Counted from the stretch's first letter, positions 1 to 10,072 are shown. The stretch: DNA of 64,000 nucleotides from Pedobacter sp. HMWF019 (GCF_003061025.1 NZ_QAIL01000024.1:1-64000), one strand, 5' to 3'. Numbers and translations: made by a program. The notes: generated from the letters alone by a model not told the origin.

Positions 1-169
1 TCAATATATTCAGCGTATTAAGATAGAAAAATCAGCATATATTTTTTATTTGAAATAAACTTTGGCCTGAAGATATAAATAAATGAACTGTGATCTATTC
101 AAATACAACCTAAGCTTAGAATTCAGGCAACAACTTAACAGGCCTGAAAAACATTTCAACCCCTCCTCT

Positions 170-303
170 GCTCCATGCCTGGCCTCTCTCCCTCTGCAAT
201 TTGCTACGGAAAATTTCCGTACGCTGCGGAAAGGCCTCAGAGATCTGCAGCTTTTTCAGCCGCCTGATATCCTTAGCCTTGAAACAGTCGTATAAAATTT
301 TCC
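170..303 (+). repeat. Dispersed palindromic repeat, copy A
   Basis: This stretch matches 42762-42903 at roughly 85% by eye, with a few 1-2 base indels, in the same orientation. It holds a perfect 8-base inverted repeat around one base (205-221, TACGGAAA-A-TTTCCGTA). GGAAAATTT at 208-216 can also pair with AAATTTTCC at 295-303, so the element could fold end to end. It ends 141 bases before purN. Bases 1-169 and 304-360 show nothing else I recognise. Open frames of 60-70 codons cross it on both strands but look accidental. Confidence 0.75.
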
Positions 304-366
304 GACACAATCCCCCCTCATGTCCCTTTTGATAGCTCTTAATTTTAATCTAAACAGTTAAAATGC

Positions 367-374
367 TATTTTTG
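367..374 (+). promoter_or_regulatory. Possible -7 promoter box for purN
   Basis: TATTTTTG fits the Bacteroidota TAnnTTTG consensus and lies 70 bases before the purN start. No convincing -33 TTTG sits at the right distance, so this is tentative. Confidence 0.35.
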
Positions 375-444
375 GTTCAGAAAACACATACACAGTGATG
401 AAAACCTGCTCAGCCAGCTTGAACACCAGAACAAATACACACCT

Positions 445-1023
445 ATGAAAAAACGCGTTGCAATATTCGCCTCAGGCTCGGGCTCTAATGCTCAAAAATT
501 GATGGAACACTTCAAAAACAGTCCAGAAGTGGAAATTGCCCTTGTACTCACTAATAATCCAGATGCCTACGTATTACAACGCGCCGACAATTTTGAAATT
601 CCAAGTCATATTTTTGACAAGAATGAATTCTACAAAACAGATCATATAGTTGAACTGCTTAAAAACCTGGACATAGACCTCATCGTTCTTGCAGGATTCC
701 TATGGCTCATTCCTAAAAGCCTGATTCACGAATATCCGGGGAGAATTGTGAACATCCACCCCGCCATTCTGCCAAAATTTGGAGGAAAAGGCATGTATGG
801 AGATCATGTTCACCTGGCAGTAATGGAAGCCAAAGAACCAGAAGGTGGGATTACGATTCATTATGTGAATGAACATTATGACGAAGGTGAATACATTTAT
901 CAAGCTAAATACCGCATTGATAAAGATGACAATCTGGAGATGATTAAATTCAAAGGTCAGCAGCTAGAACACCTTCATTATCCCCGTGTTGTGGAGTCTA
1001 TTTTAAAAAAGATCAGAAAGTAA
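445..1023 (+). CDS. purN: Phosphoribosylglycinamide formyltransferase
   Basis: PurN transfers a formyl group from 10-formyltetrahydrofolate to GAR, the third step of de novo purine synthesis, in the cytosol. The 192-residue protein has the family length. It shows the N-terminal phosphate-binding loop (ASGSGSN, residues 9-15), the catalytic segment NIHPAILP (Asn103, His105) and GGITIHYV followed by Asp146 in the YDEGEYIYQ segment, matching the Asn/His/Asp catalytic set of GAR transformylases. purH follows 72 bases downstream on the same strand. The pair may be co-transcribed, although purH has its own possible -7 box. Confidence 0.95.
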   Translation: MKKRVAIFASGSGSNAQKLMEHFKNSPEVEIALVLTNNPDAYVLQRADNFEIPSHIFDKNEFYKTDHIVELLKNLDIDLIVLAGFLWLIPKSLIHEYPGRIVNIHPAILPKFGGKGMYGDHVHLAVMEAKEPEGGITIHYVNEHYDEGEYIYQAKYRIDKDDNLEMIKFKGQQLEHLHYPRVVESILKKIRK

Positions 1024-1067
1024 TTATTTTTATTAAATTCTCTTAAAAAATTATCGCTTAAAAATCC

Positions 1068-1075
1068 TAATTTTG
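1068..1075 (+). promoter_or_regulatory. Possible -7 promoter box for purH
   Basis: TAATTTTG matches TAnnTTTG and lies 20 bases before the purH start. A -33 TTTG is not evident at the expected spacing. Confidence 0.4.
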
Positions 1076-1095
1076 CGGCTCAAAATTTTTCTCTG

Positions 1096-2622
1096 ATGAG
1101 CCATTCAATAAAGATCAAAAACGCTTTAATTTCAGTTTATTACAAAGACGGTTTAGAACCTTTAGTTCGCCTGCTTGCGCAACAAGGTGTTCAATTATTC
1201 TCCACCGGAGGCACAGAACAGTTTATAAAAGACCTAAACCTGCCTGTTACCGCAGTAGAAGACCTTACAGGTTATCCTTCTATTCTGGGCGGTCGTGTAA
1301 AAACCCTGCACCCGAAAGTTTTTGGTGGTATCCTGAACAGGAGAAACCTGAATGACGATAAAGCACAGATTGAACAATATGAGATTCCTGAGATCGATCT
1401 GGTTATTGTAGATCTTTATCCCTTTGAAGAAACAGTAAAAGGCGGTGGTTCTGAAACAGACATCATTGAAAAAATTGATATTGGCGGTATTTCACTCATC
1501 AGGGCTGCAGCCAAAAACTTTAATGATGTTGTGATCTTAGCCTCTAAGGACGATTACGCAACCCTTCAAACACAATTGGAAGAGCAAAACGGAGAAACCA
1601 CTTTAGCGCAGCGTAAAGCTTATGCTAAGAAAGCTTTCCATACCTCTTCGCATTACGATACAGCCATCTTCAATTATTTTAATAACGAAGAACCCCTGAA
1701 TGTATTTAAACAAAGTATCAATACTGCGCAAACCCTGCGTTATGGAGAAAATCCGCATCAGCAAGGCGTATTCTATGGCAATCTGGATGAAATGTTCACC
1801 AAACTGAATGGTAAAGAACTTTCTTACAACAACCTGGTAGACGTAGACGCAGCTGTAGCTTTAATTGATGAATTCCAGGAGCCCACTGTAGCGATCCTGA
1901 AACACACCAATGCTTGCGGCCTCGCTTCAAGACCAACCATTTTAAATGCCTGGATAGATGCCCTGGCTTGCGACCCTGTTTCTGCCTTTGGAGGAGTACT
2001 GATTGCCAACCGCGAAATTGATTTGGCTACCGCTACAGAAATCAACAAGTTGTTCTTCGAAGTACTGATTGCCCCTTCTTATCAGCCTGAAGCTGTAGAA
2101 TTATTTAAAGCGAAAAAGAACCGCGTTATCCTGCAAAGAAATGACGTAGAACTTTCTAATAAACAATTTAAAACACTTTTAAACGGTGTCATTGAGCAAG
2201 ATAAAGATCTGGTGATCGAAGGTCCTGAACAAATGACTGCTGTAACAGAGAAAACAGCAACAGCACAGGAATTAAAAGACCTGTTCTTCGCCAATAAAAT
2301 TGTAAAACACACCAAGTCTAACACCATTGTTTTTGTAAAGAACGATTGCCTGATTGCCAGTGGTGTAGGACAAACCTCAAGAGTAGACGCCCTTAAGCAA
2401 GCTATTGTTAAAGCAGAAGCTTTCGGTTTCAGTTTACAAGGTGCAGTAATGGCCTCAGATGCATTCTTCCCATTCCCTGACTGTGTTGAAATTGCTGCAG
2501 ATGCAGGGATTACAGCCGTTTTACAGCCAGGTGGATCGATTAAAGATGCAGACTCCGTTAATAAAGCCAATGAGAAAGGTATTGCAATGGTTACTACGGG
2601 TGTAAGACATTTTAAACACTAA
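1096..2622 (+). CDS. purH: Bifunctional AICAR transformylase / IMP cyclohydrolase
   Basis: PurH catalyses the last two steps of IMP synthesis: formylation of AICAR, then ring closure of FAICAR. At 508 residues it is full length. The N-terminal MGS-like cyclohydrolase domain (about 1-195) shows FSTGGTEQF and GRVKTLHPKVFGGIL. The C-terminal transformylase domain shows TLRYGENPHQQG and the catalytic Lys269-His270 in LKHTNACG. It follows purN, so two purine-pathway genes sit together, and it precedes the rod-shape operon by 88 bases with no clear terminator between. Confidence 0.97.
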   Translation: MSHSIKIKNALISVYYKDGLEPLVRLLAQQGVQLFSTGGTEQFIKDLNLPVTAVEDLTGYPSILGGRVKTLHPKVFGGILNRRNLNDDKAQIEQYEIPEIDLVIVDLYPFEETVKGGGSETDIIEKIDIGGISLIRAAAKNFNDVVILASKDDYATLQTQLEEQNGETTLAQRKAYAKKAFHTSSHYDTAIFNYFNNEEPLNVFKQSINTAQTLRYGENPHQQGVFYGNLDEMFTKLNGKELSYNNLVDVDAAVALIDEFQEPTVAILKHTNACGLASRPTILNAWIDALACDPVSAFGGVLIANREIDLATATEINKLFFEVLIAPSYQPEAVELFKAKKNRVILQRNDVELSNKQFKTLLNGVIEQDKDLVIEGPEQMTAVTEKTATAQELKDLFFANKIVKHTKSNTIVFVKNDCLIASGVGQTSRVDALKQAIVKAEAFGFSLQGAVMASDAFFPFPDCVEIAADAGITAVLQPGGSIKDADSVNKANEKGIAMVTTGVRHFKH

Positions 2623-2710
2623 TTTTTTTATCCCCAAATACAATAAAAAGACGTAGTTTTACATTAGTATAATACACAGATTTTTTTTAAATTATAATTA
2701 TCACCTATAA

Positions 2711-3733
2711 ATGGGTTTATTTAACTGGTTTACACAAGAGGTTGCTATCGATTTGGGCACCGCTAATACCCTGATTATACATAACGATAAAGTGGTTGTT
2801 GATGAACCTTCTATCGTTGCATTTGACAGACAAACAAACAAAATTATAGCTATAGGAAGGCAAGCCATGCAGATGGAAGGTAAAACCCACGATAACATCC
2901 GTACGGTTAGACCTTTAAAAGATGGTGTTATTGCTGATTTTAATGCCGCAGAAGCCATGATCAAAGGTATGATCAGAATGTTGAACGGTGGTAAAGGCTG
3001 GATGTTCCCTTCGTTAAGAATGGTGATCTGTATTCCTTCAGGTATTACTGAAGTAGAGAAACGTGCCGTACGTGACTCTGCTGAAATTGCCGGAGCTAAA
3101 GAAGTATACCTGATCCATGAGCCTATGGCCGCTGCGGTAGGTATTGGAATCGATGTAGAGGAGCCTATGGGTAACATGATCATTGATATTGGTGGTGGAA
3201 CAACTGAGATCGCAGTAATTGCACTTTCGGGTATCGTTTGCGATCAGTCCATCCGTGTTGCCGGAGATAATTTTGACTCTGATATTGTGAATTACATTCG
3301 CCGTCAGCACAACATTATGATTGGTGACCGTACTGCAGAAAAGATCAAAATAGAAGTTGGTGCAGCTTTACCTGAATTACAGGACCCACCTGCAGATTTT
3401 GCAGTACAGGGAAGGGACCTGATGACAGGTGTACCTAAACAGATTACCGTTTCTTATACAGAAATTGCACACTGTTTAGACAAATCTATTTCTAAAATTG
3501 AAGAGGCGATCCTTAAAGCCCTGGAGATTACGCCTCCGGAACTTTCGGCCGATATTTACCAGACAGGTATTTACCTGACTGGTGGTGGTGCATTATTGCG
3601 CGGGCTGGATAAACGTGTTGCAGCAAAAACTAAACTGCCTGTTCACGTTGCTGAAGATCCGCTAAGAGCAGTAGTGCGTGGAACCGGTATCGCACTTAAA
3701 AACATCGGTGGATTTAAATTTTTAATGCAATAA
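2711..3733 (+). CDS. mreB: Rod shape-determining actin homologue MreB
   Basis: MreB is the bacterial actin that forms membrane-bound filaments and guides the elongasome. The 340-residue sequence has the actin-fold phosphate loops AIDLGTANTLI (12-22) and IDIGGGTTEIAV, and the C-terminal adenosine motif LTGGGALLRGLD. The N-terminus MGLFNWF is a plausible short amphipathic membrane-binding segment (inference). It leads a tight five-gene cluster in the classic order mreB, mreC, mreD, PBP2, rodA. Confidence 0.97.
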   Translation: MGLFNWFTQEVAIDLGTANTLIIHNDKVVVDEPSIVAFDRQTNKIIAIGRQAMQMEGKTHDNIRTVRPLKDGVIADFNAAEAMIKGMIRMLNGGKGWMFPSLRMVICIPSGITEVEKRAVRDSAEIAGAKEVYLIHEPMAAAVGIGIDVEEPMGNMIIDIGGGTTEIAVIALSGIVCDQSIRVAGDNFDSDIVNYIRRQHNIMIGDRTAEKIKIEVGAALPELQDPPADFAVQGRDLMTGVPKQITVSYTEIAHCLDKSISKIEEAILKALEITPPELSADIYQTGIYLTGGGALLRGLDKRVAAKTKLPVHVAEDPLRAVVRGTGIALKNIGGFKFLMQ

Positions 3734-3762
3734 AGATTGATGTAATCACATCGTAGAAAAAT

Positions 3763-4599
3763 ATGCGTAACCTTTGGATCTTTATAAACAGATATAACGC
3801 ATTTTTCTTATTTATCATCTTTTTTACCATAGGCATTGTTCTTACTGTTAAGAACAATGCTTACCAGCGAAGTGTAACCCTGAATTCTACAAATGAAGTG
3901 GTTGGACAGGCCTATGAGAAACTGAACGTATTCAAAAGATATATGAACCTGGGGCAGGTAAACGATAGTTTAGCAAATGAAAACGCCAAGCTATATAGCC
4001 AGCTCCTGAAGATGAAGAATATAGACAGTGCCAAAAACACCACGGTTAAAGATACTACTACACACCAGCAGTATACTTATCTTGCAGCAAGGGTCATTAA
4101 GAATTCGATAACGCTTAGAAATAACGTCATCACCATTAATAAAGGAAGCCTGGATGGCATTAAAAAGGACATGGCCGTTATTTCACCTCAAAAGGGTGTT
4201 GTTGGCTTTATCCGCGATGTGTCTGATCACCTGGCTACCATACAATCTTTACTTCACAAAGACACCAAGATCAGTGTTACAACTAAAAAGAACAATGCGC
4301 TGGGTTCCCTGGTTTGGGGAGAGAAAAACTTCAATTATCAGAAAGCCTATATCAAGGATATTCCTAACCATTTTAAGATAAATCTGGGTGATACGATTGT
4401 AACTTCAGGTTTCGGTTCTTTTCCTCCTGGCATTCCTGTTGGCCGGGTAAGCAATGCCGGCATTGCCACAGGAGATAATTTTTTAACAATTGAAATCAAT
4501 CTTTTTAACGATTTTAGTACCTTACAGTATGTTTACGTTATAAAAGATAAATTTGCCGAAGAGCAAAAAGCTTTAGAATCAAAATTACCAAATGAATAG
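3763..4599 (+). CDS. mreC: Rod shape-determining protein MreC
   Basis: MreC is a bitopic inner-membrane protein whose periplasmic domain binds and activates PBP2. The 278-residue protein has one N-terminal membrane helix (about 14-29), a predicted coiled coil (about 60-95), and the beta-rich MreC core containing the segments AARVIKNSITLRNNVITINKG and GDTIVTSGFGSFPPGIPVGRV (the former split over residues of about 105-130). It begins 29 bases after mreB and overlaps mreD by 8 bases, so translational coupling is likely. Confidence 0.93.
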   Translation: MRNLWIFINRYNAFFLFIIFFTIGIVLTVKNNAYQRSVTLNSTNEVVGQAYEKLNVFKRYMNLGQVNDSLANENAKLYSQLLKMKNIDSAKNTTVKDTTTHQQYTYLAARVIKNSITLRNNVITINKGSLDGIKKDMAVISPQKGVVGFIRDVSDHLATIQSLLHKDTKISVTTKKNNALGSLVWGEKNFNYQKAYIKDIPNHFKINLGDTIVTSGFGSFPPGIPVGRVSNAGIATGDNFLTIEINLFNDFSTLQYVYVIKDKFAEEQKALESKLPNE

Positions 4600-5107
4600 C
4601 AGATTAGTCCTGATCAACATACTGAGGTGGTTTATCCTCCTTTTCATCCAGATTCTTCTGTTAAGAAATTTGAGCTTTTACAACCTGGCTACACCTTTCG
4701 TTTACGTTTTATTCCTACTCCTGCTTCCCTTTGGCGTCCCGAATCTGATCTTATATCTGATTGCTCTTGGTACCGGGCTGACTCTGGATGCTTTTTACGA
4801 TACGCTAGGCGTTCATGCAGCAGCATGCGTAGCACTAACCTTTGTACGAATTACATTCATCTCAATCAGTGTTAACAGAGATGGCTTCGATGAACCCGAG
4901 CCTAGTTTAGGCAATATGGGATTTAAGTGGTTCTCCCTGTATGCCTTACTGTGTATATTTTCTCATCACCTGGTCCTTTTTGTACTGGAATCTTTCAAAC
5001 CTGCGGAGCTTTCTTATACCCTGCTGCGCTGTTTAATGAGCGGGGCTTTTACCTGGCTGCTGATCATACTCATCGAATTCTTATTCTATAACAGGAGGCA
5101 ACGCTAA
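4592..5107 (+). CDS. mreD: Rod shape-determining protein MreD
   Basis: MreD is a small polytopic membrane protein of the elongasome. The 171-residue sequence is very hydrophobic, with about five predicted membrane helices. MreD sequences diverge strongly, so the call rests on size, topology and exact position between mreC and the PBP2 gene. The start overlaps mreC by 8 bases. The stop codon shares one base with the next start (TAATG). Confidence 0.88.
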   Translation: MNSRLVLINILRWFILLFIQILLLRNLSFYNLATPFVYVLFLLLLPFGVPNLILYLIALGTGLTLDAFYDTLGVHAAACVALTFVRITFISISVNRDGFDEPEPSLGNMGFKWFSLYALLCIFSHHLVLFVLESFKPAELSYTLLRCLMSGAFTWLLIILIEFLFYNRRQR

Positions 5108-7056
5108 TGGATAACCTGTTTAGCCGTAAATACGTATTACAGGGGATTTTCATTGTCCTTGCCCTTGTCCTGATCGGCAAACTGTTTTATATGCAAGTGC
5201 TTAGCGATAAGTATTTCCTTTTATCCAATAACAATGTACTCAAGAAAATCTATACCTTCCCTGCCCGCGGAGTGATCTTTGACCGGAAAGGTAAAGTATT
5301 GGTACAAAATGAACCGGTATATGATTTACTCGTAATCCCTAACCAGGTTAAAGAATTTGATACACTGGAATTCTGTAATCTGATTGGCATTGATATGCCG
5401 GGCTTTAGAAAACGTTTTCATAAAGCGACCGTGCAATCCCGCTACCAGCCTTCAACCTTCGAAAAGCAATTGTCTGTTCAAACTTATGCAGCTCTGCAGG
5501 AAAAACTTTCCCGCTTTCCTGGCTTTTTTGTTCAGGGAAGAACGGTGAGACATTATCCCGATAGCGTTGCCGGACAATTTTTTGGCTATGTAAAAGAGGT
5601 AACCCAAAAGGACATAGACGACAACGATGGCTATTACCGCCCAGGTGATTATATTGGAAAAGCTGGCGTTGAAAAGCAATACAACGATGCACTGCGTGGA
5701 GAACGCGGGGTGATCAATATGTTGTATGATGCCAGGAACGTGCCCCAGGGCAGTTATCTTGAAGGCAAATTCGATACCCTGGCCAAATCCGGAGAAAAGG
5801 TCGTTTCATCCCTGGATATTGATATCCAGAAACTGGGTGAGCAACTGATGACCAATAAGGTTGGAAGTATTGTGGCCATAGAGCCTTCTACCGGTGAAGT
5901 TCTTGCTTTTGTGAGTAGCCCCGGGTATGACCCAAACCGCATGGTGGGTCGGCAGCAAGGCAACAACTATATGGATATTTTTGGACAGCCCAACCGTCCA
6001 TTCCTGGTCAGACCAATTTCAGGCTATTACTCACCAGGCTCTTCCTTTAAGCCTTTGGATGACTTGATTGCCCTGCAGGAAGGCGTAATTACCCCGGATA
6101 TGACTTTTAATTGCCCGGGAGTTTACTGGGCTGGTAACCATCCTGTAAAATGTGAACATGTAGATGGCAACATCAGTTTAAGAAGGGGTTTGGCCCGTTC
6201 CTGTAACGTGTATGCCTGCCATGTATTTCAGAAACTGATGACGCAAAGCCGTTTTAAAAATCAGAAACAGGCCTATGACGAATGGCAAGCCAAGGTGAGG
6301 AAATTCGGTTTAGGGCAGAAACTGGACATAGATATGCCTTTTGAACGTAAAGGGACCTTGTTTACTTCAGATCAATATACAAAAAGGTTTGGCAAGTACT
6401 GGCAATACACCACAGTGATCTCCCTGGCCATTGGACAGGGTGAAATGAGTGCAACACCTTTACAGATGGCAAATATTATGGCTATTATTGCCAACAAGGG
6501 CTATTATATCAAACCCCATCTGATCAAATCCATTGGCGACAGAAAGGTCATTAAAAAGGATTATGTTCAGAAGAACTATGTAGATGTGGATGCTGCCCAT
6601 TTTGAACCCGTTATTGATGGTATGCAGGATGCGGTAAATGCACCTTGGGGAACAGCCAACGCCTCAAGGATCCCTAATATCATGATGTGCGGAAAGACCG
6701 GAACAGTACAGAACCCGCATGGAAAGAACCACTCGGTATTTATTGGTTTCGCCCCGAGGGATAATCCAAAAATTGCCATTGCTGTTATTGTAGAAAATGC
6801 AGGTTACGGTGGTACTTATGCGGCCCCGATTGCCAGTTACTTAACAGAAAAATATCTGACAGGTACCATTTCTGCCGGAAGAGCAGAAAAAGCAGAGGCG
6901 ATGAAAAAAATAAGTGCCCTACCAGAACTGCCAAAGCCAAAGATCAAGGTTCTTCCAAAAAATGCCGACTCTGCCGGAAAACAGCCATCAGTTCCGGCCA
7001 CTGCACCCCAAAGTAATACGGCCCTTAACACTAAAAATACAGCAGCTACACCATGA
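5107..7056 (+). CDS. mrdA: Penicillin-binding protein 2, elongasome transpeptidase
   Basis: PBP2 cross-links peptidoglycan during cell elongation, working with the glycosyltransferase RodA. The 649-residue protein has an N-terminal membrane anchor (about 10-30), a pedestal/dimerisation region, and a transpeptidase domain with all three signatures: SSFK (Ser312-Lys315), SCN (365-367) and KTGT (530-533). The last 45 residues are rich in Pro, Lys and Ala and look disordered. The start overlaps the mreD stop by one base and the stop overlaps the rodA start (ATGA), so the genes are translationally coupled. Confidence 0.96.
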   Translation: MDNLFSRKYVLQGIFIVLALVLIGKLFYMQVLSDKYFLLSNNNVLKKIYTFPARGVIFDRKGKVLVQNEPVYDLLVIPNQVKEFDTLEFCNLIGIDMPGFRKRFHKATVQSRYQPSTFEKQLSVQTYAALQEKLSRFPGFFVQGRTVRHYPDSVAGQFFGYVKEVTQKDIDDNDGYYRPGDYIGKAGVEKQYNDALRGERGVINMLYDARNVPQGSYLEGKFDTLAKSGEKVVSSLDIDIQKLGEQLMTNKVGSIVAIEPSTGEVLAFVSSPGYDPNRMVGRQQGNNYMDIFGQPNRPFLVRPISGYYSPGSSFKPLDDLIALQEGVITPDMTFNCPGVYWAGNHPVKCEHVDGNISLRRGLARSCNVYACHVFQKLMTQSRFKNQKQAYDEWQAKVRKFGLGQKLDIDMPFERKGTLFTSDQYTKRFGKYWQYTTVISLAIGQGEMSATPLQMANIMAIIANKGYYIKPHLIKSIGDRKVIKKDYVQKNYVDVDAAHFEPVIDGMQDAVNAPWGTANASRIPNIMMCGKTGTVQNPHGKNHSVFIGFAPRDNPKIAIAVIVENAGYGGTYAAPIASYLTEKYLTGTISAGRAEKAEAMKKISALPELPKPKIKVLPKNADSAGKQPSVPATAPQSNTALNTKNTAATP

Positions 7057-8321
7057 TCAATCCGCAGCAAAGCAACAGATTCTTTTTTAATGTAGATTGG
7101 GTAACCATCCTGATTTATATTGCACTCTGTGCTGTGGGTTTTGTAAATATTTACGCTTCTAAATACAATCCTGAAATAAGTGATGTGTTCAATTTCAACA
7201 GTAACTATGGGAAACAGCTCATCTTTATTGGATCTGGTCTGATTCTGGGCTTCTCTATTTTATTGATGGATGCCAAATTCTTCAGCATATTTGCCCCGGT
7301 GATCTATGGAATCACCATGTTCCTGCTTCTGGTGGTACTGGTGGTTGGACGGAACGTTGGAGGGAACCAGGCCTGGATTCCACTGGGCTCCTTCCGTTTA
7401 CAACCATCTGAGTTTGCTAAATTTGGTACAGCACTCTTGCTGGCCAGATACATCAGCTCTTTTAATCCTAAGCTGACCAATTTAAAATCCATACTTATTG
7501 CAGCTGCCATTATTCTCTTGCCAATGGCATTGATCATGCTCCAGCCAGATGCAGGATCAACATTGGTTTTCCTTTCTTTTATGTTCCCTTTGTACAGAGA
7601 AGGTTTGCCAGGCTATTTACTCGTTATTTTCTGGGGTGCCGTGGTTTTATTTATCCTGAATCTTTATCTTCAGCCCGTTATCCTGATCTCTTCCATCCTG
7701 ATATTGGGAGGGCTTTTTGTGTATTTCAACAGAAAGAAAATGCAAAGGATGATCATGATTACGGTGATCACGATTTCTGCTATAGGCTATCTGTTTGTAG
7801 CTAAGATCTTGTTTGAAAAGGTGCTGCAGCCTCATCAGCGCACACGTATAGAATTGATCCTCGGACTTAAAACAGACCCTAAAGGTGCAGGTTATAATGT
7901 GAACCAGAGTAAAATTGCTATAGGTTCGGGTCAGGTACTGGGCAGAGGGTTTTTACTGGGTACACAGACCAAGTATGGTTATGTACCGGAACAGAGCACT
8001 GACTTTATTTTCTCCACTATTGGCGAGGAATGGGGTTTTGCCGGATGTTTTGTCGTGATTGGTTTGTATGTCTTCTTGCTGGTCAGGGTGGTCAATATTG
8101 CCGAACGACAGCGATCTGTGTTTTCCAGGGTATATGGGTACAGTATGGCCTGTATTATCTTTTTCCACGTATTTATAAACATCGGCATGGCTATAGGCTT
8201 AATGCCGGTTATAGGAATCCCCCTACCCCTCATTAGTTATGGAGGTTCTTCCCTGTGGAGTTTTACGGTATTGATTTTTATTTTTCTGAAACTGGATTCT
8301 AACCGGATGGGCTTTATTTAG
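7053..8321 (+). CDS. rodA: SEDS peptidoglycan glycosyltransferase RodA
   Basis: RodA polymerises lipid II into glycan strands during elongation. The 422-residue polytopic membrane protein has about ten helices and SEDS landmarks: Trp108 in NQAWIPLGSFRLQPSEFAK and Asp317 in VPEQSTDFIF, the positions matching the essential Trp and Asp known from other RodA proteins. The C-terminal PVIGIPLPLISYGGSS signature is present. It overlaps PBP2 by four bases, and its last eight bases overlap the end of the convergent gene that follows. Confidence 0.96.
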   Translation: MINPQQSNRFFFNVDWVTILIYIALCAVGFVNIYASKYNPEISDVFNFNSNYGKQLIFIGSGLILGFSILLMDAKFFSIFAPVIYGITMFLLLVVLVVGRNVGGNQAWIPLGSFRLQPSEFAKFGTALLLARYISSFNPKLTNLKSILIAAAIILLPMALIMLQPDAGSTLVFLSFMFPLYREGLPGYLLVIFWGAVVLFILNLYLQPVILISSILILGGLFVYFNRKKMQRMIMITVITISAIGYLFVAKILFEKVLQPHQRTRIELILGLKTDPKGAGYNVNQSKIAIGSGQVLGRGFLLGTQTKYGYVPEQSTDFIFSTIGEEWGFAGCFVVIGLYVFLLVRVVNIAERQRSVFSRVYGYSMACIIFFHVFINIGMAIGLMPVIGIPLPLISYGGSSLWSFTVLIFIFLKLDSNRMGFI

Positions 8322-9393
8322 CAGGGAAACGTCTGTTCAGTAACTCATAAAAACGATCTACGGTAGCCTGTTTCGACTTCCAGTCGTTCTTTACCGCATA
8401 GTTATTCTGCAGAAAGGCATCTGCTGTTTTAAAGTCGGGCATCTTATTGACCAGATCAATAACTTCAGCATAAGCCAGGTTATATCCGTTAAAAAGATCC
8501 TTAATATAAAGCAATTTATCGTTCAGACTAATGGCTTGCTTCAGATCTGCAACTTCTGCCTTGGCAGGCTCTGATTTCATACCGCCACCCAGTAGTTCGT
8601 TCAATGTAGGTTTCACCGGCGCATCAGGAATGGTGTTTTGCACCGGCTGTTGGTTCCGCTCCGCTATATCTTCTTTAAATAAGTCTTGCTGTTGTATACT
8701 TTCCTTCACTGGAGGTATTGGAGTCTCCACGATGTTCTGAACCGGAATTTCCTCAACAATTTTGTCTTCATTATCTACAAGAAAAGGTTCCGGCCCCACT
8801 TCATCCTCTTCTTCGGGAGCAGCAGCTTCTTCTTCTTTCTTCTCTCTGAGTTTTTGCTTCTGAGCAATGATGCGCTGCTCTTCTTCACTTAAAGGTCTGT
8901 CAAAAATATCACCAACCTCCCTCTCTTCGAATTCGAACTTATCAGATATCGGATGCTCGCTTAAAATAAATTCAAAAGTAGCAGGGTCTTTATCTAATTT
9001 AAATATCTCTTCGTTCAACACAGCCGTTGGAGGAGTTACTGCTACAGGCACTTCCTCCTGCAGATAAGGAACTTCAATCGAATCTTCTTCCTCTTTCCGA
9101 AGGGCAACAGGAATTTCTTCGGCTTCCTCTGCTTTTGCAGGAACAACTACTGGCTGCTCTGCGATAACTTCCTCATGTTGTACCTCAGGTTCCGGCTGTA
9201 TTTTAGCTGCTGCAGCATGATTTGCCTTTCTCACAATCTGTACATGGTCAGTTAAGAAATTAGCATTAGCCAGAAATAACTCCAACTCTAATTCGTTGAG
9301 ATTTTGAGGGTTTTGAGCTAAAAACTGGTATTGCTCCTGAAGTTCTGAAAGTATCAGTCCGATTTTTTTAAAAAGATCCTCTTGGTTCATCAT
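8314..9393 (-). CDS. Acidic low-complexity protein of unknown function
   Basis: I do not recognise a characterised family. The 359-residue protein has an N-terminal helical region (about 1-60), a long Glu/Pro/Val-rich, probably disordered middle (about 65-285), and a conserved-looking helical C-terminus (about 290-359, with KLLYIKDLFNGYNLAYAEV). No signal peptide or membrane segment is visible, so it is probably cytosolic. The C-terminal part has the feel of a domain seen in other Sphingobacteria. Its 3' end overlaps rodA by eight bases tail to tail. It diverges from thymidine kinase, with 101 bases between the starts. Confidence 0.75.
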   Translation of the reverse strand: MMNQEDLFKKIGLILSELQEQYQFLAQNPQNLNELELELFLANANFLTDHVQIVRKANHAAAAKIQPEPEVQHEEVIAEQPVVVPAKAEEAEEIPVALRKEEEDSIEVPYLQEEVPVAVTPPTAVLNEEIFKLDKDPATFEFILSEHPISDKFEFEEREVGDIFDRPLSEEEQRIIAQKQKLREKKEEEAAAPEEEDEVGPEPFLVDNEDKIVEEIPVQNIVETPIPPVKESIQQQDLFKEDIAERNQQPVQNTIPDAPVKPTLNELLGGGMKSEPAKAEVADLKQAISLNDKLLYIKDLFNGYNLAYAEVIDLVNKMPDFKTADAFLQNNYAVKNDWKSKQATVDRFYELLNRRFPAK

Positions 9394-9494
9394 AGATTAA
9401 TAACGGTAAAATGGCTGTTTTATGTTGGTAACTTGACATTCAAAAGTACTACAAAATTTCGATATTAGCCGGCTCTAAAGATTCAACAGACAAG

Positions 9495-10070
9495 ATGTTA
9501 TTCAGCGAACAAAATTACAGCAGGGGAGCATACCGTGGGAGCATTGAAGTAATTTGCGGCTCTATGTTTTCCGGAAAGACAGAAGAGCTCATCAGAAGGC
9601 TTAAAAGGGCAGAAATTGCAAAATTAAAGGTAGAGATCTTTAAACCTAAAACCGATATCCGTTATGATGAAACCGCCGTGGTTTCCCATGACCTGAATTC
9701 CGTACAGTCTACCCCTGTTGACAACTCTTCAGCTATTCTTTTCCTGAATGCCGATACCCAGGTGGTTGGGATTGACGAAGCACAGTTCTTTGATGAAGAT
9801 CTTCCTGAAGTCTGTAATAAATTAGCCGCCAAAGGCATCCGTGTAATTGTTGCTGGTCTGGATATGGACTTTTCGGGTAAGCCTTTCGGACCGATGCCAG
9901 CCTTAATGGCCATTGCTGAAATAGTGACCAAGGTACACGCAGTATGTGTATGCTGTGGTAGCCCGGCTATGTACTCTTACCGGAAAGTAGCCAGCGAGGC
10001 CAGGGTATTACTTGGAGAAAAGGAAAGCTACGAGCCAAGATGCCGTTACTGTTATAATACCAAAGATTAA
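9495..10070 (+). CDS. tdk: Thymidine kinase
   Basis: Phosphorylates thymidine to dTMP with ATP in the pyrimidine salvage pathway. The 191-residue type II enzyme shows Walker A GSMFSGKT (22-29), the catalytic Glu95 in GIDEAQFFD, and a structural zinc site from Cys151/Cys154 and Cys183/Cys186. The length is normal for the family. It ends two bases before the convergent LysR gene, with no separate terminator visible. Confidence 0.96.
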   Translation: MLFSEQNYSRGAYRGSIEVICGSMFSGKTEELIRRLKRAEIAKLKVEIFKPKTDIRYDETAVVSHDLNSVQSTPVDNSSAILFLNADTQVVGIDEAQFFDEDLPEVCNKLAAKGIRVIVAGLDMDFSGKPFGPMPALMAIAEIVTKVHAVCVCCGSPAMYSYRKVASEARVLLGEKESYEPRCRYCYNTKD

Positions 10071-10072
10071 TT

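Noticed and set aside
83-310. Open frames of 60-70 codons on both strands around the left palindromic repeat
   Set aside because: They overlap each other on opposite strands, show no domain, and the repeat's second copy breaks a shared frame.
2082-2570. 162-codon frame antisense to purH
   Set aside because: It is a shadow of the purH codons; the purH protein is unambiguous. The same applies to many antisense frames across the window.
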